Both the position numbers and the translations under genes were made by a program. The notes beneath the pieces were generated by a model, which was given only the letters and a program-made list of their open reading frames with translations, made no database searches and was not told the DNA's origin. Shown here piece by piece: positions 7,928 through 16,800 of a DNA stretch of 64,000 nt. The DNA is from Aestuariirhabdus sp049985285 (GTDB taxonomy: Bacteria > Pseudomonadota > Gammaproteobacteria > Pseudomonadales > Aestuariirhabdaceae). The DNA is taken from NCBI RefSeq assembly GCF_049985285.1, contig NZ_JBNIEU010000002.1, positions 62,001 to 126,000 of the forward strand, read 5' to 3'. Position 1 is the stretch's first letter, and each line of letters begins with the position of its first letter.

Positions 7928-9607
7928 ATGACCAGTCTATCAAGAACCCTGTTGAAAAGGGTGTTGTCGATCTACTTTGTGTTGACCTTCCTGGTCACGG
8001 TTATCCAGGTTGTCGCTGAGTTTTACAGCGCCCGTTCGGTGATTGAAACGGATATGCGGCACACTCTGGAAAGCTTGCAGCAGGGGCTGGCGCAGTCGAT
8101 CTGGGAGATTAATCCGGAACAGGAGGCTGCGCTGGTGGAGGGCCTGATTCAGCTGCCCACGGTAGTGGGGGTGGAGGTCGTGCATGCGGACGATGGGTCT
8201 CTTCTGCGACGCGGTGTCACCCCGGAACAGCAGCTGGCCGATGTGAATACGCTCGACGATAGCCGCAGTGTGAGGGCCCCTGGCCGACTTTTCGGTGTGG
8301 TTTCACCGCTGGTATATGGCCGTGACGATAGCGCCCGCCAGGTTGGAATGGTAACGCTTTACTCCAGTGATGAGGTCACCTTCGACCGCATTCAGGTAAG
8401 CCTTGTGTTTCTAATTCTCAACGCGATGCTCAAGACCGCGCTGCTGATTTTTATGTTTTTGTGGGTCTTCCGCAAATACCTGTCCAGACCTTTAACCTCG
8501 TTTACACAACAGATCGCTAGCATGGACCTGCACAATCTGGGGAAGAGTCACCTGCACCTTCAGCAGCACAATGAGAATGAGCTGACGTTGTTGAGCAAGG
8601 GGTTTAATCGATTGGTGGACAAGCTCATAGAAAATCGCAGCGAGCTCGATCGGCACAATACGACTCTGGCGCAAGAGGTGGAGAAGAAAACCCGGTCATT
8701 GCAGGAAACCCTCAATGTGGTCGAGGCGCGTGAGCAGTCGTTGGAGAGCGAAGTCGCGCTTCGACTTCAGGCGGAGCAGGAGCTAAAGGCGAGTTATCAG
8801 GCGCTAAAGCAATCCCAGGGCGAGCTCTACAAGGCCCAGGACCAGCTGGTGGCCTCAGAAAAACTGAATACCCTCGGCCAGATGGTGGCGGAGGTCACAC
8901 ACGAGTTAAATACCCCGATTGGGGTGGCCATCACCACCAGCTCCTATCTCGAAGGCAAGATGCAGGAGCTGGAAAAGGGGTTCAAGGAGCGCACTATCAC
9001 CACAGGGCAGATGGAACAGTTTCTAGCCGGGGGGCGGGAGAGCGCTGAACTTATTCGGGTCAATATGCAGCACGCCGCAGAGTTGGTGTCCGATTTCAAA
9101 TTGATAGCGGTCGATGAAGCCAGCAACCGCCTGCGCACGATTAACCTGAAAGACTATCTGCAGGGGATCGTGCACTCGGTACATCACAAATTCAAGCGCA
9201 CCCCGCACCAGATAGTTGTCGACTGTGATCCCTCTATCGAGCTCTATTGCAGGCCTGGAGCGATCGCCCAGGTTGTCATTAACCTGATGATGAACAGTCT
9301 TGTGCACGGCTTCGAGTCCCACGACTCGGGCAATATTCGTATCGAAGCTCGCAAAGAGGATGCGCGCTGGATTGCAATCACCTACAGGGATGACGGCAAG
9401 GGGATGGCGGCTGAGCAGTTGCAGCGAGTGTTTGAACCTTTTTACACCACCCGGCAGGAGGAGGGTGGCAGCGGCCTTGGAGGACATATTGTTCACAAAC
9501 TGGTGACGGGTGATCTGGGTGGCGAGATCCGCGTCGAGAGCGAGCTCGGTAGTGGGGTTGTCTACAGGCTCCGAATTCCACTGCGTATGGCCCCGGGAGC
9601 GAGCTGA
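7928..9607 (+). CDS. Membrane sensor histidine kinase
   Basis: A two-transmembrane sensor kinase of 559 residues. TM1 is at about 10-30 and TM2 at about 158-180, enclosing a periplasmic sensor region of about 125 residues with no recognised fold. A HAMP-like linker and a long coiled coil (about 230-315, rich in E, Q, L) follow. The phospho-accepting H-box is VTHELNTPIG with His325. The ATPase domain shows NLMMNSLVHGF (N box), DDGKGM (G1) and GSGLGGHIVHKLV (G2). No response regulator is adjacent; instead a STAS-like gene begins one base after the stop, implying co-translation. Confidence 0.92.
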   Translation: MTSLSRTLLKRVLSIYFVLTFLVTVIQVVAEFYSARSVIETDMRHTLESLQQGLAQSIWEINPEQEAALVEGLIQLPTVVGVEVVHADDGSLLRRGVTPEQQLADVNTLDDSRSVRAPGRLFGVVSPLVYGRDDSARQVGMVTLYSSDEVTFDRIQVSLVFLILNAMLKTALLIFMFLWVFRKYLSRPLTSFTQQIASMDLHNLGKSHLHLQQHNENELTLLSKGFNRLVDKLIENRSELDRHNTTLAQEVEKKTRSLQETLNVVEAREQSLESEVALRLQAEQELKASYQALKQSQGELYKAQDQLVASEKLNTLGQMVAEVTHELNTPIGVAITTSSYLEGKMQELEKGFKERTITTGQMEQFLAGGRESAELIRVNMQHAAELVSDFKLIAVDEASNRLRTINLKDYLQGIVHSVHHKFKRTPHQIVVDCDPSIELYCRPGAIAQVVINLMMNSLVHGFESHDSGNIRIEARKEDARWIAITYRDDGKGMAAEQLQRVFEPFYTTRQEEGGSGLGGHIVHKLVTGDLGGEIRVESELGSGVVYRLRIPLRMAPGAS

Positions 9608-9608
9608 G

Positions 9609-10022
9609 ATGAAAGAGCATGGCAGCTATCGTATGGAAGCCCTGGGGCGTGTAATTGAGTGCGATTGCAGCGGCTCCTGGAATGTGGAGACGGCACAACG
9701 CTACTGTCGGCAGCAGCGTGCATTGGTGAGACAGATGGGAGAGGGCTCCTGGGTTAAGATTCTGGATCTGTGCGGGTGGGAGCTGGGGACGCCCGAGGTG
9801 TTGATTCCTCTTCGTGAACTGTACGTTTGGAGTGCGCAACACGGTCAGGTCCGGCAGTTAAATATTCGGCACCAGAGCCTATTTAAAACAATGCACCTGG
9901 AGAGCGTGATACCGGCAGATTCCCCTATTGAGTTTATTGAAGTGGATAGCTGGGCGCAGGCAAGGGAGTTGCTGGCGCGGGATTATCTGGCGCCAGAGCA
10001 GGTTTCGTCTTCCCTTGAATAG
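9609..10022 (+). CDS. STAS-like small protein coupled to the kinase
   Basis: A 137-residue soluble protein starting at ATG 9609, immediately after the stop of the histidine kinase, so the two are almost certainly co-expressed. It has no signal peptide or membrane segment. The pattern of a short strand (RVIECDCSGSW), a helix (ETAQRYCRQQRALVRQM), the strand VKILDLCGW and later LRQLNI/IEFIEVDSWAQAREL resembles STAS or SpoIIAA-like domains that act in partner switching. That family call is by pattern only. It might be the kinase's output or a regulator of it. Confidence 0.65.
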   Translation: MKEHGSYRMEALGRVIECDCSGSWNVETAQRYCRQQRALVRQMGEGSWVKILDLCGWELGTPEVLIPLRELYVWSAQHGQVRQLNIRHQSLFKTMHLESVIPADSPIEFIEVDSWAQARELLARDYLAPEQVSSSLE

Positions 10023-10075
10023 GGTTGGAAATCCCACTAGTCTGTCCTTCTAAACCCCGCCTGAGGAATAATGCT

Positions 10076-10738
10076 GTGCTCAAACTTTATGGTTTTACTG
10101 TCAGCAACTACTACAACATGGTCAAGCTTGCGTTACTGGAAAAGGGTGTCGCCTTTGAAGAGGTGAAGGTCTATCCCAATCAGGAGGAGCAGTACCTTGA
10201 ACTCAGTCCGATGGGAAAGGTTCCCTGCCTCTTAACGGAGCAGGGGCCGCTGACGGAAACGAGTGTGATTCTCGATTATATCGAGGAGAGCCAGCCCGGT
10301 GAGCCGCTCTACCCCCAGCAAGCGTTTACACGCGCCAGGGTGCGAGAACTGATTCACGAGTTGGAGCTATATATCGAACTACCCGCCCGGCGTTGTTATG
10401 GTGAAGTGTTTTTTGGTGGCACCACGAGTGACGAGGTGCGTACTGAAGTCGCCGCTTCCTTGTCAAAAGGGGTTGCTGCGTTGCGCCGGCGTTGTACCTT
10501 CAGTCCCTACCTGGTGGGAGATAAACTCACCTACGGGGACATCTTTTTCCTCTACAGTTTTGACTTGGCCCAGCAGGTGGCAAGCCGCCTGTTTCAGCGG
10601 GACCTATTCAGCGAGCTGCCCGGCGCGGCGGAATTGATGGCGCAACTGGCTGAGCGCCCTGAGGTCAAACGGGTGGCGGCAGACCTGCATGCCGGCATGG
10701 AGGAGTTTGCCAAACTGCGTTCAGCCAAAGCCCCTTAA
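10076..10738 (+). CDS. Glutathione S-transferase family protein
   Basis: A 220-residue cytosolic GST. I choose GTG 10076 as the start because AGGA lies about 9 bases upstream and the thioredoxin-like fold then begins directly (LKLYGFTVSNYYNMVKLAL); the in-frame ATG at 10025 adds residues not expected for the family. The glutathione-binding part shows PMGKVPCL and the typical ETSVILDYIE segment; an all-alpha C-terminal domain follows, with LTYGDIFFLYSF corresponding to the conserved N-capping/hydrophobic region. The likely active residue is the Ser in TVSNYYN. Its stop interlocks with that of the convergent MFS gene. Confidence 0.88.
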   Translation: MLKLYGFTVSNYYNMVKLALLEKGVAFEEVKVYPNQEEQYLELSPMGKVPCLLTEQGPLTETSVILDYIEESQPGEPLYPQQAFTRARVRELIHELELYIELPARRCYGEVFFGGTTSDEVRTEVAASLSKGVAALRRRCTFSPYLVGDKLTYGDIFFLYSFDLAQQVASRLFQRDLFSELPGAAELMAQLAERPEVKRVAADLHAGMEEFAKLRSAKAP

Positions 10739-11913
10739 ACGTCTGATATGTCCTTGCCCGCCTGTATTCGCATGAGGGCGAAACTGGCGATAGCGGCGGT
10801 CAGTATAAAGGGGATGGCAAGCTGGTTCATGGCTGTCCAGCCGAGGCTCGATTCGAGAGGGCCGGAGCTGAGCGACGACAGCGTCACTCCGCTGAAAATA
10901 ATAAACTCATTGGCCGCCTGGGATTTCCCCTTCTCCCTCTCCTTATAGGTCGTGGTGACCAGCTGCGTTGCCCCGATGAACATAAAGTTCCAGCCGATGC
11001 CCAGCAACGTCAGTGCGCACCAAAATTGCCATTCCTGTTGCCCCGTCAGGTTGATGGCGCAGCAGCAGAGCATCAGTACCGCTCCGGCCAAAATGACTCG
11101 CAGCGTGCCGATGCGCTGGATCAGGTGGCCGGTAAAAAAGGAGGGTAGGAACATACCCAGTACGTGCCACTGAATTACCCGTGCGGCCTGATCGAAGCCA
11201 AAACCGCAGCGCGCCATCGCCAGTGGTGTTGCGGACATCAACAGATTCATCACCGCGTAGGCGAGAGTAGCCGCTACCACCGCAACCAAAAATGTGGGTT
11301 GACGGATGATCTCTGTAATGGGACGGCCGCTATCTTGCTGCTCGGCACGGTCCAGTTTGGGGATGGATACGCGACTGAGTATGATCAGGGTAAGGCTATA
11401 GAGCGCCGCCAATGCGTAGAAGCTACCGACGAAAGGGACTGCGGTGAACCATTGGTTGCTGGCGACCGCAAGATTGGGGCCAAGCACAGCAGCGATTACC
11501 CCTCCGGCCATCACCAGGGATATGGCACGCCCCTGTTGCCCGGGGCTGCTGGCATCGACCGCTGCGAAGCGGTAGAGGGTGCCAAATCCGATACCGATTC
11601 CCAGTAGCAGGGTGCCGATGCAGAACAGCACAAACTCATGCTCAAGCAGCGCTGTCGCGCTACAGAGTGCACCGGCAATACCGATGCAGTTGCCCAGTAC
11701 GAAGCCCTGCTGCCTCCCGATTCTGCGCATGATCAGGGATGCGGGGATGGTGCTCATCATCAAACCGATAAACTGCAGCGCCAGCGGCAGGGTGATTAAC
11801 TCGGTGGAGGGCGCGAGCTGTTGACCGATTAATGCGCTGACGGCGATTAGCAGCACGTTGCCGGTGGTGAGCAATGCCTGGCACAGGGATAACAGAAGGA
11901 CATTTTTATTCAC
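10735..11913 (-). CDS. MFS transporter
   Basis: A 392-residue polytopic inner membrane protein with about twelve hydrophobic segments, typical of the major facilitator superfamily. The loop between TM2 and TM3 contains RRIGRQQGF, resembling the family A-motif, and a central cytoplasmic loop holds SIPKLDRAEQQ. The start is GTG 11913, eight bases inside the end of the upstream EamA transporter. It is the last gene of a minus-strand run of four (S9-like protein, methyltransferase, EamA, MFS). The substrate cannot be read from the sequence. Confidence 0.88.
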   Translation of the reverse strand: MNKNVLLLSLCQALLTTGNVLLIAVSALIGQQLAPSTELITLPLALQFIGLMMSTIPASLIMRRIGRQQGFVLGNCIGIAGALCSATALLEHEFVLFCIGTLLLGIGIGFGTLYRFAAVDASSPGQQGRAISLVMAGGVIAAVLGPNLAVASNQWFTAVPFVGSFYALAALYSLTLIILSRVSIPKLDRAEQQDSGRPITEIIRQPTFLVAVVAATLAYAVMNLLMSATPLAMARCGFGFDQAARVIQWHVLGMFLPSFFTGHLIQRIGTLRVILAGAVLMLCCCAINLTGQQEWQFWCALTLLGIGWNFMFIGATQLVTTTYKEREKGKSQAANEFIIFSGVTLSSLSSGPLESSLGWTAMNQLAIPFILTAAIASFALMRIQAGKDISDV

Positions 11914-12784
11914 GAGATGCGTCGCTTGTTTGATTTTTTGCAGTAGAGATTAATGTGACCGCCAGTAAGGTAATGACGCCCCCTATCAGTACCTGTGGAG
12001 CCAGTGACTCGTTAAACCACAGATAGCCCTGCAAGGCGGTTGCGGGGGGGACAAGAAAAAACAGGCTGGTGACGCGATTGATCTCACCCTGCCGGATCAA
12101 TAGCAGCAGAAGCAGAATCGTAATGACCGACAGTACCAGCACCGACCAGGCAAGGGCGAGGGAAAAGGTGAGCGACCATTCGATGGCGCGCTCATCCCAC
12201 CACAGGGCCGCAGGGGTGAACAGCATCGCCGCGCCCAGGTATTGCCAGAAGGTACTTTGCAGCAGGTGCTGTTGCTGGCAGAAGCGCTTTTGGTAGAGCG
12301 TACCCAGGGTGATCCCCAGTAGTGCCGCCAGTGCGCAGAGAACCCCTGCAACCGGCAGCTGCAGGGTACCCTCTTGCGGCCAGAGCACCAGCACGATGCC
12401 TGTCACGCCGAGCAGCAAACCGGCTATCTGGCGCGGCGGTGGCCTAAACCCTGAAAGGCTTACTGCAATAAGGGTCGTCAGTAGGGGTTGCAGTCCAACC
12501 AGCAGTGCCGTTACTCCCGTGGGGGTGCCAAAGTCGATGGCGATGAACACGCCGCCCAGATAGATTCCATGCAGCAGTAAACCCACCACCAGCATATGGC
12601 CTATATCACGGCGCTTGGGCCAGGGGGCGCGCCACAAAAAGAGTAGCAGGGCCAGGCAGGCCAGATTGAGAATCATACGCAGGGCGAGAAAACTCATCGG
12701 TTCTGCGTAGGGCAAACCGAAACGCGCACCGATAAACCCTGTGCTCCACAGAAAGACGAAAAGAGTAGGGATGAGCACCTTCAC
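11906..12784 (-). CDS. DMT-superfamily (EamA) transporter
   Basis: A roughly 292-residue membrane protein with ten hydrophobic segments in two EamA repeats (first about 3-130, second about 140-285). The start GTG 12784 overlaps the TGA of the upstream methyltransferase as GTGA, a translational coupling signature, and gives the expected short cytoplasmic N-terminus (MKVLIPTLFVFLWSTGFIG). A longer reading from 12868 is possible but would overlap the methyltransferase by 88 bases. EamA proteins usually export metabolites or amino acids; the substrate here is unknown. Confidence 0.87.
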   Translation of the reverse strand: MKVLIPTLFVFLWSTGFIGARFGLPYAEPMSFLALRMILNLACLALLLFLWRAPWPKRRDIGHMLVVGLLLHGIYLGGVFIAIDFGTPTGVTALLVGLQPLLTTLIAVSLSGFRPPPRQIAGLLLGVTGIVLVLWPQEGTLQLPVAGVLCALAALLGITLGTLYQKRFCQQQHLLQSTFWQYLGAAMLFTPAALWWDERAIEWSLTFSLALAWSVLVLSVITILLLLLLIRQGEINRVTSLFFLVPPATALQGYLWFNESLAPQVLIGGVITLLAVTLISTAKNQTSDASRE

Positions 12785-13455
12785 AGGGAGGCTCTTGAGG
12801 AGGGTTTGTGCAGCAGGATAACGTCGTTGCCGATAAACTCGATGGCCGCCTGTTGTTGCCTGCCCCAAAACATGAAGGTCGCTCTGCTAAAAAATACGAT
12901 GTGGGTCGGGTCTCGAATATAGTGCCACTGGCCGAAAGCCGATTGATGGGTGACCAGTTTGGTCATGATTCCGAGCCATCCACCCGGGCGCAGGCATTGC
13001 CATAGGGTTTCCAGAACCTGACCGGGTTGTGACAGATGTTCCATTACCTCGGTGGCGGTGATGAAATCGTAGTGCGCACTTAGGCGGGAGGGATCGTTGG
13101 CGAAGAAGGGGTCGAACAGCTCCATATGAAACCCCTGTTCGTCCATCATTTGAGCCAGCGCCGGGCCGGGCCCGCAGCCGAAATCGAGCCCGCTGGACCG
13201 AGGGGCCAGGCGTTCAGTCAGGGGGATCGACAGGCGTGATAAAAACCGGCGGTACCCCGGGTCGAGAGGGTCGTTGTTGTGCAGTTCGTATTCGGCCCGC
13301 TCCTGCTCGGCATTAAGGTGGAAGCGCGCAGGGACCTGAACCAGTTGGCACTGCGGACATCGCAAGTATTCGCGCCGGGCGTCCTGATGAAAAGGGGTGC
13401 AGGGTGCTGCGGCGCAGAGCACGCATCTCAACGGGGGGGTAGCGATTGATTTCAT
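12781..13455 (-). CDS. Class I SAM-dependent methyltransferase with N-terminal zinc ribbon
   Basis: A 224-residue cytosolic enzyme. The N-terminus has two cysteine pairs, CVLCAAAPC and CPQCQLV, in a zinc-ribbon arrangement. The SAM-binding motif follows as GLDFGCGPGPALAQMM, then the acidic FITATEVMEHL and the motif LRPGGWLGIMTKLV. This architecture is seen in methyltransferases that act on small molecules or sugar-linked substrates; the substrate is not evident. It starts directly after the stop of the S9-family gene with no spacer and overlaps the EamA gene. Confidence 0.86.
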   Translation of the reverse strand: MKSIATPPLRCVLCAAAPCTPFHQDARREYLRCPQCQLVQVPARFHLNAEQERAEYELHNNDPLDPGYRRFLSRLSIPLTERLAPRSSGLDFGCGPGPALAQMMDEQGFHMELFDPFFANDPSRLSAHYDFITATEVMEHLSQPGQVLETLWQCLRPGGWLGIMTKLVTHQSAFGQWHYIRDPTHIVFFSRATFMFWGRQQQAAIEFIGNDVILLHKPSSRASL

Positions 13456-15651
13456 TCAGTTGTCGAGGCAGCTCGCGAGGAAACGCTCCAGCTGCTGGTA
13501 GTAGGCCAGACGGTTATCGAACTTGCGAAAGGGACCGTATTCATCGCCTTTTATTAAGGTGTCAACCACGACACCGCGGGTGCGTAGGTTGGTGGTGATC
13601 ATATCGAGGTCCTCCATCCGCGCGCGTTGATCCTCGCGCCCCTGGGCCAGAAACAACGGGATTCGAATCTGTTCGATGGCGCTCAGCGGAGAGTCAGCCT
13701 GCAGCTGGGCGAGGGCTTGGCGAGGGTCGCCAATCTGCTGTTGAATAACAATACGGTTCACCTCCTCCTCCACGGGCAGGGTATCGAGCCAGTGCAGTGG
13801 GTTGAGTGGCGCAGCCATGGCGGCGGCGCAGCGATAATCGGCGGGATAGAATGCTGCACCCGCAACTGCGGCGTAGCCTGCGTAGCGTTCACCTACGATC
13901 GCGACCCTCTCCTTGTCGGCGACACCTTGCCTGCGCAGGTAGGTAACCGCATCGATCAGGTCCTGCTGCATGATGCCGTTTCCCCAGCGTCCGGCTAGCG
14001 CATACTGCTTGCCGTAGCCAGTCGAACCGCGGTAGTTGACCTGCATAACGCCATACCCGCGGCTGGCCAGAAACTGCACCATGGGATTAAAGCCCCAGTG
14101 ATGCCGGCCACGGTAGGGTTTGGCGTGGGGCAGAATAACAAAGGGCAGGCTGCCCCGTTGGTAGCCTTGGGGCAGGGTGACATAGCCGTGCAACATGGAG
14201 CCATCACGGGTGCGAAAGTCCACCGGTCGCATCGGTGCCATCTGCGCCCTGAGTGGGTGGGGTGGGGTATCGAAGATCTCTCGGTAGTTGTTGTCCGAGC
14301 GCTGGTAGAGGAAAAAACGGGCGGGCTCCATATCGCTCAGCACACGAAACAGCATCCGGTTGCTATCCATGCTGCTACTGACTTTTTGCAGGGTGCGCTG
14401 GCCGGAACGCTGAAACAGATCGGCAAACAGCTCACCGTCCTTTTCATCGAAAAAATAGTAGTGGGGTTTGTCTGTTTCGTAGGCAGCCGCGACCACTCGC
14501 TGCTCTATCCCTGTGACTTCGAGCTGTTGCAGGTCCGCATCGGGGTTTTCGTACAGGAGCTCCTGCAGTTCGTTAATCTCTGGGTCGTAGAGCTGAATGG
14601 CCAGGGTGTCGCGGTCAATGTTGCTGCTGACGTAGAGGCGCTTGTTGTCCTCGGTGAAACGCAGGGGGTCAACCCGGTCAGGCCAGGGACTGGTGTGCGA
14701 TACGCGGAATGCGACCTCCTCGTTTTCGCGGTAGAGCAGCTCGCGCCGTAATCCGTTTTGGCTTATGGCGGCACGAATCTTACCCTCGTTATCTGTCAGC
14801 CATTGCACGATAGTGCCCGAGTTTGTAGCGACCCGCTGTTGCTCTCCGGTTTCCAGGTCGAGTCGGTAGACATCGTCCACCCGGCGATCCCTGCGGTTGC
14901 TGGTGATCAGCACGTGGTCAGGGTCTGCCGTCAAGGGGTCAAGTAAGCGATGGCGTACGCGGCTATCTTCGGTTAACGGGCGCCGTCCGCGCCGCTCTGG
15001 TGTGACCAAAAAAAGCTGACTGCTCTGCTGGCGCTCATCGGGGACCTCATAGATCAACTGGGAGTTGGAGATCCAGTCGTATGTGCGAATGCCGTTGCTA
15101 CGCTGGTTACTTACCCGCACGGGGGAAACATAGAGGGCGTTGCGCTCTTTCTCGCTTAACTCGAACAGCGACAGGGAGGTGGTGTGGTCAGGAAATAGAT
15201 TGCTTTGCAATGATCCCGAGCTGGCGTACCCCTGGGGGTTACCGGTCGTTGTGGGCCGGGGTGGATTAGCAGCAACAATCGGTGCCGCGTCGGCTGCGGT
15301 GGGGGGCTCTTGGGGTTCGTCGTTGTTGGCGGAGGCTTCCTCGCTCGCCTGGGGAGCTGGCTCCTCGCCCTCTTGGGGGGCTGGCTGCAGGGGTTCGTCA
15401 GGGACTATCGGGGGCTTGGGTAGTGGCTTGTCCAGCAAGCGAACATAAAGATTGAGCTGTTGTTGCCAGGGGCCCAGGTACGAGATCATGCGGCCATCGG
15501 GGGAGAGCTTGGGCATCTGCTGGGGAGGGGGTGCGAAAAGCTGCGCGGCGGGAAGTGGCAGCGCTGCCTGCGCCGACGGGATCGCAAGGCTGAGGGGTAA
15601 TCCCAGTATCGGAAGTAGTACCCGCAAAGGGTGGAGTAGAGTTGATCTCAT
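13456..15651 (-). CDS. S9-family (prolyl oligopeptidase-like) protein with a degenerate catalytic triad
   Basis: An exported protein of 731 residues: signal peptide (MRSTLLHPLRVLLPILGLPL, cleaved near AQA), a beta-propeller-like region and a C-terminal alpha/beta-hydrolase domain. A low-complexity Pro/Ala/Glu-rich insert sits at about residues 82-140. In the hydrolase domain the nucleophile elbow, normally GxSxGG, reads GERYAGYAA, placing Arg589 where Ser is expected. The Asp of the triad is kept (QGRED, Asp674), but the His position reads GDEYGPF, giving Tyr705. Spacings (85 and 31 residues) fit the family, so the domain is complete but probably lacks peptidase activity. First gene of the four-gene minus-strand operon. 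Confidence 0.88.
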   Translation of the reverse strand: MRSTLLHPLRVLLPILGLPLSLAIPSAQAALPLPAAQLFAPPPQQMPKLSPDGRMISYLGPWQQQLNLYVRLLDKPLPKPPIVPDEPLQPAPQEGEEPAPQASEEASANNDEPQEPPTAADAAPIVAANPPRPTTTGNPQGYASSGSLQSNLFPDHTTSLSLFELSEKERNALYVSPVRVSNQRSNGIRTYDWISNSQLIYEVPDERQQSSQLFLVTPERRGRRPLTEDSRVRHRLLDPLTADPDHVLITSNRRDRRVDDVYRLDLETGEQQRVATNSGTIVQWLTDNEGKIRAAISQNGLRRELLYRENEEVAFRVSHTSPWPDRVDPLRFTEDNKRLYVSSNIDRDTLAIQLYDPEINELQELLYENPDADLQQLEVTGIEQRVVAAAYETDKPHYYFFDEKDGELFADLFQRSGQRTLQKVSSSMDSNRMLFRVLSDMEPARFFLYQRSDNNYREIFDTPPHPLRAQMAPMRPVDFRTRDGSMLHGYVTLPQGYQRGSLPFVILPHAKPYRGRHHWGFNPMVQFLASRGYGVMQVNYRGSTGYGKQYALAGRWGNGIMQQDLIDAVTYLRRQGVADKERVAIVGERYAGYAAVAGAAFYPADYRCAAAMAAPLNPLHWLDTLPVEEEVNRIVIQQQIGDPRQALAQLQADSPLSAIEQIRIPLFLAQGREDQRARMEDLDMITTNLRTRGVVVDTLIKGDEYGPFRKFDNRLAYYQQLERFLASCLDN

Positions 15652-15805
15652 CTTTGGGTCCGCAACGTTATGCAGGAACGGAGTCAAGGTTCCGGTCTGT
15701 TCAGATTATAGTATCAGCAATGCAGGCGCTGCGCCCGGTACACTTTTCTCTTGGGGGTAGGGCGGGTTATGCTCGACGTTAACGGGAATAGCAGGTGACC
15801 GGAAC

Positions 15806-16714
15806 ATGCAGCTACCGCTGGTATATCATCCCAGCTACAGTTATGAATTTCCCCAGCAACACCGCTTTGCTATGGTGAAATTTCGTTATCTGTACGAACT
15901 CCTGCGCCAGCGAGGTATTGCCACCGCGGCCAACACCTATCGTTCGGGTCCCTGTTTGCGCAAGTGGCTATTGCAAGCGCACTGCCCGCAATACCTGCAA
16001 CGTATAGAGGAGGGTGGCCTCAGTTCAAAAGAGGTACGTGAGCTGGGGTTGCCCTGGTCGCCAGGGCTTGCTCGCCGCAGCTTTGTATCTCCCGGTGGTA
16101 CGGTGTTGAGTGCGCTACTGGCTGTGCAGCATGGAATGGCTTGCCATCTTGCCGGTGGAACCCATCACGCCCATTACGATAAAGCCTCGGGTTTTTGCTG
16201 CATTAACGATCTTGCGGTAGCGGCACTGGCAATGCTGCAACAGCCTGGTATTAACCGTGTGCTGATCTTTGATTGTGATGTTCATCAAGGGGATGGCACG
16301 GCGGCAATACTGTCCGGGCGTGATGATGCATTTACCTGCTCGATACATTGCGAGAAGAATTTTCCCGTGCGTAAGCAGTGCAGCGACCTGGACGTCGGGC
16401 TGGCCGACGGCATAGAGGATGATGCCTACCTGGAAATTGTTGCCACGACTCTGCATCGGTGCCTTGACCACGTGCAACCCGATCTGGTGCTGTACGATGC
16501 GGGCGTTGATGTGTACGCGGGAGATCCGCTCGGTAGAGCCAATATCAGTTGGCAGGGTATTGAGCAGCGCGAACGCCTGGTGCTCAACGCCATACGGGCC
16601 CGGGGTATCCCCCTGACGACGGTCATCGGTGGCGGCTACGATGACGACCGCCGCCAGCTCGCAGCTCGCCATGCCATTGTTGTAGAGCAGGCTCTGGCGC
16701 TACTCGGTGGCTAG
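15806..16714 (+). CDS. Histone deacetylase family protein (zinc amidohydrolase)
   Basis: A 302-residue arginase/deacetylase-fold enzyme of the bacterial HDAC-like group (acetylpolyamine or acetyl-lysine type substrates in relatives). The charge-relay histidines are in GGTHHAHYDKASGFCCIND. The zinc ligands are visible: FDCDVHQGDG (Asp158, His160) and DAGVDVYAGDPLG (Asp235). The glycine loop GGGYDDD near the C-terminus carries the Tyr that stabilises the transition state. No signal peptide. An MscS channel gene lies 86 bases downstream on the same strand. The physiological substrate is unknown. Confidence 0.92.
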   Translation: MQLPLVYHPSYSYEFPQQHRFAMVKFRYLYELLRQRGIATAANTYRSGPCLRKWLLQAHCPQYLQRIEEGGLSSKEVRELGLPWSPGLARRSFVSPGGTVLSALLAVQHGMACHLAGGTHHAHYDKASGFCCINDLAVAALAMLQQPGINRVLIFDCDVHQGDGTAAILSGRDDAFTCSIHCEKNFPVRKQCSDLDVGLADGIEDDAYLEIVATTLHRCLDHVQPDLVLYDAGVDVYAGDPLGRANISWQGIEQRERLVLNAIRARGIPLTTVIGGGYDDDRRQLAARHAIVVEQALALLGG

Positions 16715-16800
16715 GGAAATCCCTGTGCTACTATCGAGTGAGTATTGATTTTTTTACTGCAACGCGGCTGAACGTTATAACTGCAAAGAGGAATGGAACG

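Noticed and set aside
10025..10075. N-terminal extension of the glutathione S-transferase
   Set aside because: The residues before GTG 10076 do not fit the family, and a ribosome site lies just before the GTG.
15237..15448. Gly/Ser-rich plus-strand open frame
   Set aside because: It is the antisense of the low-complexity Pro/Ala/Glu insert in the S9-family gene, which explains the composition.
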